From: Lacrimispora xylanolytica
GTDB taxonomy: Bacteria > Bacillota > Clostridia > Lachnospirales > Lachnospiraceae
DNA length: 64,000 bases
Direction of reading: 5' to 3'
NCBI RefSeq assembly: GCF_026723765.1
Contig: NZ_CP113524.1
Coordinates: forward strand, 3,829,001 to 3,893,000
Of this stretch, positions 20,069 to 28,807 are shown in pieces. Both the position numbers and the translations under genes were made by a program. The notes below the pieces were generated by a model. The model was given only the letters and a program-made list of their open reading frames with translations. It was not told the DNA's origin and ran no database searches. The number at the start of each line of letters is the position of its first letter. Position 1 is the stretch's first letter.

Positions 20069-21055
20069 TTATACCTGTTTATCCACATTTAAACACTTAT
20101 CCACGGAAGCTTTATCGATTTCATTGACAAAGGAAGATTTCTCCGTGCGGGTATAATAAGTGGTAGAATCCTGATTCTTAGAGCCTATGGATAAATGAAA
20201 GGTCTCTTCTTTTCCATTCTTCTCATAGGTGTATGTGATCTCTGCCACAGGCTTATCAAGTCCGTAGCTGCCAAGGCTGCTATCCTCTGCTTTATAATCA
20301 GCACAGCTCTTTACCTTCAGGCCGCTTAAAGAATCGGCAAGAACGTTTAGGGGAGAATTATCCTTTAATTTATTGCTTTCCGAATCAGCAGAATCTTTAT
20401 ACCATGCAATTTCTTCCTTCTGATCCCCTTTTACCTCCAGCTCCTTTTTTACATAATGGCTGGTGGTACCGTTTTGAGAAATGGTGATAGTCTTTATATC
20501 CGTCCCCTGAATGGCAGGAAACTCCTCTAAGGCCATTACATCAGTAAGACCTCCTTCTGTTTCACTAAACAGAGAGGAGCTGATGAGATAAGGGGTATTC
20601 TCTCCCTGTATCACAGCATAATAATTCCCATCCTCCGTTCCGTTTCCAAGAAGAATGACCGACTTTTTCCCATCTCCAGACGTTACTTCGACTTTGCGGA
20701 TTGGCTTATCCAGACCGTAGGCGCTTAATGTATCTGCTCCCTCCAGCTTTCTAAGTGCTTCCAGCTTTGATACAGTTGATGCCATGGAATCCAATTTTGT
20801 CTGCTTGACCGGGAAACGGTCATCACCATCATACTTCCAGACCCCATCCTTTTTGGTAAAGGACAGCTCCTGACCATTGTTATCATAGGACAATGCCTGG
20901 ACATCAGAGAGGTCGGTCATGTAGGCTTTATCCGCCTCTTTCTTTTCATTTTCCTTTTTTTCTGAACCGTCCAGATAGAAATTCACCCCGATATAAAGGG
21001 CACAGAGAAGGATCAGGGCGCCGGCACCGTAAAAAATACCTTTTTTCTTCTTCAT
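20069..21055 (-). CDS. DUF4340 domain-containing membrane-anchored protein
   Basis: 328 residues with one N-terminal membrane anchor (GIFYGAGALILLCALYIGVN) and a long extracytoplasmic part built of repeated beta segments; YGLDKPIRKVEV and YGLDKPVAEITY are internal repeats typical of DUF4340. Its function is unknown. It is the last gene of a four-gene set with ABC ATPase, ABC-2 permease and GldG-like protein, an arrangement known from gliding-motility-type auxiliary ABC systems and conserved in many non-gliding bacteria. A role as an extracytoplasmic partner of that transporter is inferred from the neighbourhood. Confidence 0.85.
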   Translation of the reverse strand: MKKKKGIFYGAGALILLCALYIGVNFYLDGSEKKENEKKEADKAYMTDLSDVQALSYDNNGQELSFTKKDGVWKYDGDDRFPVKQTKLDSMASTVSKLEALRKLEGADTLSAYGLDKPIRKVEVTSGDGKKSVILLGNGTEDGNYYAVIQGENTPYLISSSLFSETEGGLTDVMALEEFPAIQGTDIKTITISQNGTTSHYVKKELEVKGDQKEEIAWYKDSADSESNKLKDNSPLNVLADSLSGLKVKSCADYKAEDSSLGSYGLDKPVAEITYTYEKNGKEETFHLSIGSKNQDSTTYYTRTEKSSFVNEIDKASVDKCLNVDKQV

Positions 21056-21068
21056 TACAGCCCTCCTC

Positions 21069-22439
21069 TTACAGTCGTCTGCGTTTCAGCCAGATGACAA
21101 GGCCTGTCAATAGGGTCACTACCGGAATTACAAAAACAAAGAGAACTCCCCATAAGCCGCCTTTTGTAACGGTGTTGTAGCCAACATCAAGGCTCTTGGC
21201 CGGTATGGATACATTTGCCACATCCGGATAATTTGCCGTTACCGCATTCATAAAAAGATTCATGTTATTTAAATTGGTAAAGCTGGTGTTTAAGCCCTCA
21301 TCAATCAGGGATGGTGTGGTCAAAACGGTGAGACGCGCCGCACCGGAGTCCAGTGTCTTTTTCGCCACGGCACCAAGAAGGTACGTTCCTTTTGTCTGCT
21401 TATCAGCCGTTACCAGCATACCATTCTCACTGGTTTCCATAAATGGAGCCACTTCCACTCCCTGAGGAAGGTCTTTTAACTGAGTCATAGCACCAGACTG
21501 GAGTACTAAAGAAACGCTTTTGTCATCGGTTCCCTGTGTCAGCTCATTGCCGGCTGGAATGGTGGGGAAAATGTAATAGGGGTTATTCTGGTAAAAGTTT
21601 TTGGTGTCTGCGGCCAGACCATTTTCCATATTTAAGCCGTATTCATTGAGCAGTCCATTCAGATTTGGACGGTCTTTCTCCGAGTATCCTGCCAGAATCA
21701 TTACATTTCCGCCGCCGTTTAAGTAATCGGAAACCATCTTCTTTTCATCCGCAGCCAGGTCAGATTCCGGGGCATTCAAAAGAAGAAGCTCGCAGTCCTC
21801 TGGAATACTGCCGCCTGTCAGCAGGTTTATCGGGGTTACAGTTAAATTAGATTTCTTTAACATGTCTGTAACCACAGTGCCAAACTGAGCTTCCTTATGC
21901 CCTTCTGTTACATAGACCTTTTTCTCCACGTCATTGGTCACATGGGAAATGGCGCTGGTCAGCTGCCCTTCCCCGTCAAATTCTGATTCCTTTGACTGTC
22001 CGTAATTGTAATAGGCAGACTCATCCATTTTTATAATGCTGGTAAATGGAACAGACTCTGTCTTATTGGTGGCTTCACAGCTTATAAACAGGGAGTCATC
22101 CGTTGCCTTTAGCTTATTGACCTGATCCGGGTGAAGGACGGAATCCAAGGTCTCCACTTTGATATGTTTGGATAAATCCTCATATCGCTTTGCAAAGCTT
22201 GTAATTCTTTTATCCACATTGGAAGGATCTCCAACCACATATATGGTAACATCTTTATCAAGCCCCTTTACCAGATCCTTTGTAGTTGTTCCAAGGGTAT
22301 AGATCTGACTGCTGCTCATATCCCACTGCCGTACCTTCTCCGGAAGCCGTCCTACGATCATATTTAATACTATGACAGCTGCAATCACGATAAGGGAAAG
22401 AATTGCTGAATAGCCGCCTTTTTTCAATTTTCTGGTCAT
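21069..22439 (-). CDS. GldG-family ABC transporter auxiliary protein
   Basis: 456 residues. An N-terminal membrane helix (AILSLIVIAAVIVLNMIV), a large extracytoplasmic domain of the ABC_transp_aux type (VYVTEGHKEAQF, LLLNAPESDLAADEK, GGGNVMILAG) and a C-terminal helix (GVLFVFVIPVVTLLTGLVIWL) followed by KRRRL. I prefer ATG 22439 because AGGAGG lies 6 nt before it; the ATG at 22445 touches the binding site. It is 10 bp after the permease gene and 13 bp before the DUF4340 gene. Substrate unknown. Confidence 0.85.
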   Translation of the reverse strand: MTRKLKKGGYSAILSLIVIAAVIVLNMIVGRLPEKVRQWDMSSSQIYTLGTTTKDLVKGLDKDVTIYVVGDPSNVDKRITSFAKRYEDLSKHIKVETLDSVLHPDQVNKLKATDDSLFISCEATNKTESVPFTSIIKMDESAYYNYGQSKESEFDGEGQLTSAISHVTNDVEKKVYVTEGHKEAQFGTVVTDMLKKSNLTVTPINLLTGGSIPEDCELLLLNAPESDLAADEKKMVSDYLNGGGNVMILAGYSEKDRPNLNGLLNEYGLNMENGLAADTKNFYQNNPYYIFPTIPAGNELTQGTDDKSVSLVLQSGAMTQLKDLPQGVEVAPFMETSENGMLVTADKQTKGTYLLGAVAKKTLDSGAARLTVLTTPSLIDEGLNTSFTNLNNMNLFMNAVTANYPDVANVSIPAKSLDVGYNTVTKGGLWGVLFVFVIPVVTLLTGLVIWLKRRRL

Positions 22440-22449
22440 TTCCATCCTC

Positions 22450-23316
22450 CTAACTCCATCTGCGTTTCTCTATGGACTGCACGGTCAAAAATATCAGCAG
22501 AAAGATTACGCTGATATAGGAAATCAGACCGCCCAGGTCAAAGATGTAATGACTGGTAAAATTCTGGAGTACCTGAGTGATGGATATTTTCTCCAGAAGG
22601 TTTACAAGTGCACGGTCAAGAAGGCTTCTTTTCAGGAAAAAGATTCCCACAATGGCTAGAACGCCGACCATCTCTAAAATACTAGCAATAAGATTATGGC
22701 TGGTCATTCGGTGAACTACAAACACGACAAAGGTCCAGAGAATGATAAATCCAATGGCAGACCCGGATGCGCTTGCAGGCAGAAATCCCACCAGATTCGG
22801 CCATAGCAAAAGCAAAAGAATGACACCAAAGGTTCCTACCGCTGCTATGATCTGACTTTCCGTTAAGGATGAGATAAACATTCCAATGGCGATGTAAACA
22901 CAGCCAAGAAGGAAGAAGGCCAGCATCGAGGCATAATCTACCTTTAAATATGCCGTACCGTTCATCTTTATAATGAGAGGACATACACTGGTCAAAAGTA
23001 CAGGTACCAAAAAGACAGTGACCATGGAAAAATATTTTCCAAGGACCATCTTTGTCACCGTTACGGGTGCAGTCAGCAAAAGCTGGTCCGTCTTTGTTTT
23101 CCTGTCATCTGCAAAGCTCCTCATGGTGAGCACCGGAATTCCAATCATGATGATGGTGACCATACCGGAAAGAGTATAGGAAAAATACGGGTAACCGCTC
23201 ATCATGTTATACGCCATAAAATAAATCCCGATAAACAGCACCATAAAGGCGATGAAAACATACCCTGTCATAGACTGGAAATGGGATTTTAATTCTCTTC
23301 GATAGATCGCATTCAT
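22450..23316 (-). CDS. ABC-2-type permease (GldF-like)
   Basis: 288 residues with six hydrophobic segments (for example YVFIAFMVLFIGIYFMAY and VGTFGVILLLLLWPNLVGF), typical of ABC-2 permeases that pair with GldA-type ATPases. The start codon overlaps the ATPase stop (ATGA overlap at 23313-23316), so the two are translationally coupled. Exporter polarity is normal for the class; the substrate is not evident. Confidence 0.88.
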   Translation of the reverse strand: MNAIYRRELKSHFQSMTGYVFIAFMVLFIGIYFMAYNMMSGYPYFSYTLSGMVTIIMIGIPVLTMRSFADDRKTKTDQLLLTAPVTVTKMVLGKYFSMVTVFLVPVLLTSVCPLIIKMNGTAYLKVDYASMLAFFLLGCVYIAIGMFISSLTESQIIAAVGTFGVILLLLLWPNLVGFLPASASGSAIGFIILWTFVVFVVHRMTSHNLIASILEMVGVLAIVGIFFLKRSLLDRALVNLLEKISITQVLQNFTSHYIFDLGGLISYISVIFLLIFLTVQSIEKRRWS

Positions 23317-24392
23317 TCTGACTGTTCCTCCTCTCCCTCTTCCACTCCCCGATCTGAAATATCCTCGTTGCCAGTTTCAGCTGTACTTATTTCCGCTTCC
23401 CCATCCGCTTTCAGTTCGTAAGAATCATCTACACCATCAGATTCCGCCTCTTTAATAAGCTCTAAGAATACTTCTTCCAAGGAAGCTTTCTGGGACTGCA
23501 TGGATAAAATGGGTAATCTCTGATCCGCAAAGGCAAAGAATATGGTCTCCCGCACATCTTCTTCCGGGTCAAGCTCTCCACTTCGGAAGTTAAGAGATAC
23601 GTGCTTAATTCCTTCTTCCCCACTTTCGGATACAACAATATCTGCTGCCAGAGAAATGGCTTCTAAGGTGGTCATAATCTCTTCTTCGGAAGCCTTGATA
23701 GAAAGCTCCATACCAGAGGCCCCTTCCATCTGGCGCTCCAGATTTTCCGGCGTATCACTGGCAATGAGTTTGCCCCGGTCAATGATCATGATGTGGTCGC
23801 ATACCGCACTGACTTCGGATAAGATATGGGAGCTTAAGATAACCGTATGCTTTTTTCCCAGTTCCTTAATGGTATCCCGAATCTCTATGATCTGCTTGGG
23901 ATCGAGACCTACGGTTGGCTCATCTAATACAATTACAGGGGGAAATCCAATGACAGCCTGGGCAAGCCCCACCCGTTGTCTGTAGCCTTTTGACAGGTTT
24001 CGGATCAAACGTCCCTTGACCTCAATAAGCTTAGCTAACTCCAAGACCTCCTGTACCGCCTGCTCTCTTTCCTTTTTGGGAATTTTCTTTAATTCTGCAG
24101 CAAAGTTAAGCTGTTCCATAACGGTCATATCCACATACAGAGGCGGAAGCTCCGGCAGGTAGCCAATGCATTTTTTTGCTTCCTCCGGTTCCTCCAGTAT
24201 GTTGTGCCCATTGATCAGCACATCTCCTTCTGTCGCACCTATGTAGCCGGTCATTATGTTCATTGTGGTGGACTTTCCAGCACCATTTGGCCCTAAGAAG
24301 CCATAGATCTGTCCATCTGAGATTGTGAAGCTTAAATGGTCCACTGCCAGATGTCCGCCGTAGTCCTTTACCAGGTTTCTGACTTCGATCAA
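23313..24392 (-). CDS. ABC transporter ATP-binding protein (GldA-like)
   Basis: 359 residues. Walker A GPNGAGKST, signature LSKGYRQRV, Walker B VIVLDEPTVGLD and the switch His in ILSSHILSE are all intact. The C-terminal 50 residues are strongly acidic (SDGVDDSYELKADGEAE onward) with no known domain. The start is TTG 24392 behind AGGAGGAGAGAGAG. It energises the permease and GldG-like partners encoded downstream. First gene of the operon; it is divergent from the vat-like gene. Confidence 0.92.
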   Translation of the reverse strand: MIEVRNLVKDYGGHLAVDHLSFTISDGQIYGFLGPNGAGKSTTMNIMTGYIGATEGDVLINGHNILEEPEEAKKCIGYLPELPPLYVDMTVMEQLNFAAELKKIPKKEREQAVQEVLELAKLIEVKGRLIRNLSKGYRQRVGLAQAVIGFPPVIVLDEPTVGLDPKQIIEIRDTIKELGKKHTVILSSHILSEVSAVCDHIMIIDRGKLIASDTPENLERQMEGASGMELSIKASEEEIMTTLEAISLAADIVVSESGEEGIKHVSLNFRSGELDPEEDVRETIFFAFADQRLPILSMQSQKASLEEVFLELIKEAESDGVDDSYELKADGEAEISTAETGNEDISDRGVEEGEEEQSE

Positions 24393-24444
24393 CTCTCTCT
24401 CCTCCTGTTCTTTTTCGCATGCTTGCGTTCCTATCTAGATTAAT

Positions 24445-24473
24445 TTGGATTTGTGAAAAATGTGTGATATAAT
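24445..24473 (+). promoter_or_regulatory. extended -10 promoter of the vat-like gene
   Basis: TGATATAAT at 24465-24473 is an extended -10 element on the plus strand. The -35 at 24445-24450 (TTGGAT, 17-bp spacing) is weak, as allowed with an extended -10. It leaves a leader of about 105 nt. Confidence 0.6.
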
Positions 24474-24584
24474 TTTGTTGATTGTGTGATAAAAGTATGA
24501 AAAGTTTCGACAAAATATGCAATAGAAAAAACCATCACATTTATTCTTAATTTATAGTTCCATGAATCACAGGAGGATAATTAT

Positions 24585-25232
24585 ATGCAATACGGACCCA
24601 ACCCCAATGCCTTGCATCCCAATGAGGCAATAAAAAGTATTTGTTATATCAAAAATGTTATCACGCGACCCAATATCTTCGTTGGCGATTACACCTATTA
24701 TGATGACATCAACGGTGCGGAAAGGTTTGAAGAACACGTGACGCACCACTATGAATTTATAGGAGACAAGCTCATCATCGGGAAATTTTGTGCCATAGCA
24801 AAGGGCATTGAGTTTGTAATGAACGGTGCCAATCATAGGATGAACAGCGTTACCACCTACCCCTTTAATATTATGGGAGGCGGTTGGGAGAAGGCAACAC
24901 CCGCGCTGGAAGACTTACCCTTAAAAGGGGATACTGTCATTGGCAATGATGTATGGATCGGTCAGAACGTTACCATCATGCCTGGTGTTCATATTGGTGA
25001 CGGCGCCATAATTGCCGCCAATTCCGTTGTGGCAAAAGACATTCCAGCTTATCATATAGCTGGCGGAAATCCATGTAGAATCCTGAAGAAAAGATTTGAT
25101 GATGACCTGATTGAACATCTTCTCACAATTAAATGGTGGGATTGGCCTGCAAAAGAGATATTTGACCATTTAGAAATTCTGTGCAGCGGAGATTTGAAAA
25201 GAGTCTTAGAAATCAATCCTCTCCTCAAATAG
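24585..25232 (+). CDS. Vat/CatB-type xenobiotic O-acetyltransferase
   Basis: 215 residues, hexapeptide-repeat (left-handed beta-helix) acetyltransferase. The start GPNPNALHPNE, the VMNGANHRMN segment with the catalytic His84, the PFNIMGGGWEKATP loop, the helix turns IGNDVWIGQNVTIMPGVHIGDG and the KWWDWP C-terminus match the streptogramin A acetyltransferase (Vat) group, which inactivates virginiamycin M-type antibiotics with acetyl-CoA. Chromosomal Vat-like enzymes may act on other acceptors. AGGAGGATAATTAT precedes ATG 24585. It is the only supported plus-strand gene in the window and has its own promoter and terminator. Confidence 0.88.
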   Translation: MQYGPNPNALHPNEAIKSICYIKNVITRPNIFVGDYTYYDDINGAERFEEHVTHHYEFIGDKLIIGKFCAIAKGIEFVMNGANHRMNSVTTYPFNIMGGGWEKATPALEDLPLKGDTVIGNDVWIGQNVTIMPGVHIGDGAIIAANSVVAKDIPAYHIAGGNPCRILKKRFDDDLIEHLLTIKWWDWPAKEIFDHLEILCSGDLKRVLEINPLLK

Positions 25233-25303
25233 AATTAATATGCTCAAAGTAAGGACAGGGTTGGCAGGAACAACAAGTATGTTCCTCAAAGTGTATGTAT
25301 CAC

Positions 25304-25357
25304 AAAGGGGCTGACGCACTGGCTGACATTTTAATCAGCAAGTGCATCAGCCCCTTT
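25304..25357 (+). terminator. terminator after the vat-like gene
   Basis: AAAGGGGCTGA(c)GCACT and AGTGC(a)TCAGCCCCTTT pair over about 17 bp, with an inner GGCTGA/TCAGC stem. A short T-rich tail follows on the plus strand. It may also stop the convergent glycosylase transcript, whose stop codon is at 25388. Confidence 0.75.
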
Positions 25358-25387
25358 CTTACGATTCCCCAGACACAATCCAGGTAT

Positions 25388-26272
25388 CTATAAAGATGGT
25401 ACAGACTCTCCGGTCTTCACGTGGTTCAATTTATAATAGAACATATACTGCTGCAAAATCCCTGCATACCCCTGATACCGTTCCAAGGGAAAGCCCTGGG
25501 GATAATGGCTTTCTAAAATCTGCTTTACATGAGTATCAATGGGAAAAGCACCTACATGATGAAGACCAAAGAGGCAGACACAATCCGCTACCTTTTTCCC
25601 GATACCATACTGGCTTAACAGCATTTCATGGGCTTTCTTATAATCTGCTTCCAAAAGCTCCATGAGCCATGCTTTTCCCTCCGGCTCACTGGCAAACTCC
25701 GATGCGGAAAGAATATATTTATCCCGGTAGCCAAGGGATAAAGGAGCAAGTCCGGTTAAGCCAGCTGCTTTGATTGACTCTGGGGATGGAAAGGCATGAT
25801 AGATACACTCTTCTTCCCCATAGCTTCCATCATCAAGAAGGACAAGGCCCTTCCCCTTTTTTTCTTCTCCAAAAAGAGTGCAAAGCTTTGACACACTGTT
25901 TCGAATCCTGGAGATATTGTTGTTTTGGGAAATGATAAAGGTAATGAGAATTTCCCAAAGGTCCTGCTGTAATATCCTGACTCCCCAGCCCCATTTGACT
26001 GCTTCTTTTAAGTATGTATCATCCGAGGCCACATGGCTTTTATAACCACCGTAATCCGCCTCCAGGTCAAAGTACCCGGCCCAGACCTGGTGAAATTCCT
26101 CCTCGGTGCAGGAAAAAAGGAAGGTATCCTCTTCTTTTGCTGCTTCAACATAATATTCTGCCGCAGCAATGGAAAAGATATCTCCCGGCTGATTTTTCCT
26201 CTCAAAGCGGAAGCACTGGCCGGACCGTGCGATCTGGTCTAAGTCCATATGGTTTATCTGAATCCGGTACAT
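25388..26272 (-). CDS. 8-oxoguanine DNA glycosylase, OGG1 type
   Basis: 294 residues of the HhH-GPD glycosylase superfamily, bifunctional OGG1-like branch. FIISQNNNI (helix), GIGKKVADC with the Schiff-base Lys227 and FPIDTHVK with the catalytic Asp246 are intact, and the N-terminal GQCFRF loop is typical of OGG. It removes 8-oxoG opposite C and nicks the strand. ATG 26272 is taken as the start (AGGAG about 11 nt upstream), 16 bp after the HAD gene stop. Last gene of a six-gene run. Confidence 0.9.
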   Translation of the reverse strand: MYRIQINHMDLDQIARSGQCFRFERKNQPGDIFSIAAAEYYVEAAKEEDTFLFSCTEEEFHQVWAGYFDLEADYGGYKSHVASDDTYLKEAVKWGWGVRILQQDLWEILITFIISQNNNISRIRNSVSKLCTLFGEEKKGKGLVLLDDGSYGEEECIYHAFPSPESIKAAGLTGLAPLSLGYRDKYILSASEFASEPEGKAWLMELLEADYKKAHEMLLSQYGIGKKVADCVCLFGLHHVGAFPIDTHVKQILESHYPQGFPLERYQGYAGILQQYMFYYKLNHVKTGESVPSL

Positions 26273-26288
26273 GATATGTATCTCCTGT

Positions 26289-26918
26289 CTATGATCTGGG
26301 TCCCTGGTTATCATTTAACCGGGACAAAAAATCCCTAAGCCGTTCCACATTTCCATCTGAAAAGCAGTATCCGTCCATTCCGCATGCCCTGGCGCCCTCA
26401 ATGTTCATTGGAAGGTCATCAATAAAAAAGCACTCCTCCGGCTTAAGATGGAAGCGGTCAAAAAGATGCTGGTACATTTCTTTTTGAGGCTTTAAGCATT
26501 TTACTTCTGCGGAAAAAAGGATTCCATCAAAAAGTTCTATTCCAGGAATCATCTCATAGCAGGTAAGAAGCCTTACGGAAGCGTTGGAGCAAAGATAGAT
26601 TCCATAGCCCTGATTCTTTAGCTCAGCCGCTACCTTTCCCATTTCCTCCTTGGGCTGCATATTGTATTCATGCCAGTGGTGAAAGCAAAGGGCTGCCATT
26701 TCTTTGGCATGATCCGTGTCCAGGCGGGACTGCATTCTCTTTAAGGCTTCCTCTTCTGATAAAAGGCCCATATCAAGAAGCAGCCATTCCTGGGAATCAA
26801 AAACAGAAGCAGCTACTGCCCTTCGCTCCCTCTCATCCTCAATAAAAATCTTGCAGACTTTATCTCCCTCGTAGTCAACGAGAACTCTTCCCATGTCAAA
26901 TACAATGTTTTTAATCAT
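26289..26918 (-). CDS. HAD-superfamily hydrolase (YihX-like phosphatase)
   Basis: 209 residues. Motif I FDMGRVLVDYEG with nucleophile Asp8, motif II CSNAS, motif III Lys in KCLKPQKEMY and motif IV FFIDDLPMNI are present in order, with a helical cap between I and II as in sugar-phosphate phosphatases. The substrate is not predictable. It overlaps the MATE gene by 8 bp, so translational coupling is likely. Confidence 0.9.
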   Translation of the reverse strand: MIKNIVFDMGRVLVDYEGDKVCKIFIEDERERRAVAASVFDSQEWLLLDMGLLSEEEALKRMQSRLDTDHAKEMAALCFHHWHEYNMQPKEEMGKVAAELKNQGYGIYLCSNASVRLLTCYEMIPGIELFDGILFSAEVKCLKPQKEMYQHLFDRFHLKPEECFFIDDLPMNIEGARACGMDGYCFSDGNVERLRDFLSRLNDNQGPRS

Positions 26919-28260
26919 CTATTTTCTCCTGTAGTAATGTGTTCCTTTTTTTATACCAGAAATAATAAGGAACCTCAGCAAGTAACATACAGCTCCAGCC
27001 AATCAAACTAGCAAATGCAACGCCCTTTAACCCCATAGTTGGAACTAAAAATGCTACAAACACCACTCGGACTGAAATCTGAATCAGCGTGGAAATAAGA
27101 GTAATAGCCATGTCGCCCATTCCCCTAAAAAATCCCTGCAGTCCGTTGGTAAATGCTGGCATGATATAAAAAAATGCCATTAGCCCTAAGTATTCCGTTC
27201 CCAAAGGCACCAACCCGGTGTCTCCCTCTGATACAAAGAGCTTCATCACAGGTTCTTTTAATAGAAGAATTACAACACAGATAATCACCCAGTAACCAAA
27301 CTCGATGAGAAGTCCATACCGAAAGCCCTTTTTTACCCGCTCCTTATTTCCTGCTCCCCGGTTTTGGGCGATAAAGGTCATCATTCCGCTGGCAATGCTC
27401 TGCTCCGGGGTAAATGCGAAGTCATCCACCCGGTTCACTGCATTAAAGGCTGCAATGGTGCTGACACCCAGAGGATTGATCATGCCTTGGATGAGGAGCT
27501 TTCCAATGGGCTGGCAGGATTGCTGCAACGCAGTAATAGAGCCATGACGGAGAGTCAGCCTTAATAAGTCCCGGTCCATATGAAAATCCTGTCTCCGAAG
27601 CCTTAAAAGGGGAACCTTACGATACACATGCCAGATACAAAGACCAGCAGACGCTGCCTCTGCAATCACCGTAGAAAGCGCGGCACCGAACACACTCATA
27701 CCAAAAACTCCTACAAGAAGCAAATCAAGCGCCCCATTTAGAACCGAAGCAAAGGCCAGAAAACGGACGGGGGTCTTTGAATCTCCCACGCTCCTTAAGG
27801 CCGAGGCCACAGCATTATAAAAAAAGGTGAAGGGCATTCCAAGAAATATAACTCTTAAATAGATAACCGCATCCCCTAAAATCTCTTCCGGAACTTGTAA
27901 GAGCCGAAGAATCCCCCTGGAAAAAACAACGCCAAGCACCGCAATTGCCAGGGAAAAATAGGTGCCAAATAAGAGGATGGTGGAAACCTCCTTCTTTAGT
28001 CTGTCATGTTTACCGGCTCCGTAAAACTCACTCATTAAGACAGAGGCTCCGATGCAGATTCCTGTAATCCCCAGTATCACGATGTTCATCACAGGATTCC
28101 CCGTTCCCACGGCTGCCAGAGCCCTTTCGCCTGCAAACTTTCCCACCACAATGGAGTCTACGGCATTGTAAGTGAGCTGAAACAAATTTCCAAGAACTAA
28201 AGGTATGGAAAATCCGATGAGCTGAGAAGGGATATTTCCTTTTGTCATATCTTTCATCAT
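26911..28260 (-). CDS. MATE family efflux transporter
   Basis: 449 residues, 12 hydrophobic segments in two similar halves. The N-terminal PLVLGNLFQLTYNAVDSIVVGKF and the VNRVDDFAFTPEQSIASGMMTFIAQN segment in the second half are characteristic of the DinF/NorM-type multidrug and toxin extrusion carriers driven by sodium or protons. The ATG at 28260 (MMKDMTKGN) follows AAGAGGATACGAAC. It is 20 bp downstream of greA and overlaps the HAD gene. Substrate unknown. Confidence 0.93.
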   Translation of the reverse strand: MMKDMTKGNIPSQLIGFSIPLVLGNLFQLTYNAVDSIVVGKFAGERALAAVGTGNPVMNIVILGITGICIGASVLMSEFYGAGKHDRLKKEVSTILLFGTYFSLAIAVLGVVFSRGILRLLQVPEEILGDAVIYLRVIFLGMPFTFFYNAVASALRSVGDSKTPVRFLAFASVLNGALDLLLVGVFGMSVFGAALSTVIAEAASAGLCIWHVYRKVPLLRLRRQDFHMDRDLLRLTLRHGSITALQQSCQPIGKLLIQGMINPLGVSTIAAFNAVNRVDDFAFTPEQSIASGMMTFIAQNRGAGNKERVKKGFRYGLLIEFGYWVIICVVILLLKEPVMKLFVSEGDTGLVPLGTEYLGLMAFFYIMPAFTNGLQGFFRGMGDMAITLISTLIQISVRVVFVAFLVPTMGLKGVAFASLIGWSCMLLAEVPYYFWYKKRNTLLQEKIDD

Positions 28261-28279
28261 GTTCGTATCCTCTTGGCAG

Positions 28280-28783
28280 CTAGTAGCTTCTTAACTGGTC
28301 GCTGCCATCGTCTTTCGTATTTTCCAGCCGTTTGACCACCACATAATAGCCGGCCTTGTCGCTGATTTTCACATAGACCCGGTCGCCTACCTTATGGCCC
28401 ATCACGGCCCTCCCTAAGGGTGACTCTGAGCTGATCAGCCCTTTGATGGAATTTCCCCGAACTGTGGTAACTAATTTATAGGTTTCTATCTCGTCATCGT
28501 CTTCAAAATAAAGGTCCACCGTATTGTAAAGTCCGATTTCATCTTCCTTGGAATCATCGGTTACCACCTGGGCCGTCTTTATCATCCGCTCTAAATACCG
28601 GATTCTGCTTTCATTCTGGTTCTTGTCCTTTTTAGCAGCATGGTATTCAAAGTTCTCGCTAAGGTCTCCATGGGCTCTTGCCTCTTTTACCGCCTCTAAG
28701 GCTTCCTTTCGGACCACCAGCTTCCGATGCTCAATTTCTTCCTTCATCTTGTTGATATCATTTTCCGTTAATTTATCAAACAC
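28280..28783 (-). CDS. greA: GreA/GreB-type transcription elongation factor
   Basis: 167 residues. N-terminal coiled coil with the acidic tip region (ARAHGDLSENFEYHAAKKDKN) that enters the RNA polymerase secondary channel and stimulates cleavage of backtracked RNA, then a C-terminal FKBP-like domain (SSESPLGRAVMGHKVGDRVYV). Somewhat longer than canonical GreA (about 158). It may be a second GreA paralogue because it is set among redox and transport genes rather than lysS-type neighbours; that is inference. Confidence 0.9.
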   Translation of the reverse strand: MFDKLTENDINKMKEEIEHRKLVVRKEALEAVKEARAHGDLSENFEYHAAKKDKNQNESRIRYLERMIKTAQVVTDDSKEDEIGLYNTVDLYFEDDDEIETYKLVTTVRGNSIKGLISSESPLGRAVMGHKVGDRVYVKISDKAGYYVVVKRLENTKDDGSDQLRSY

Positions 28784-28807
28784 GTTATCGCTCCCTTTTT
28801 CTTTTGA

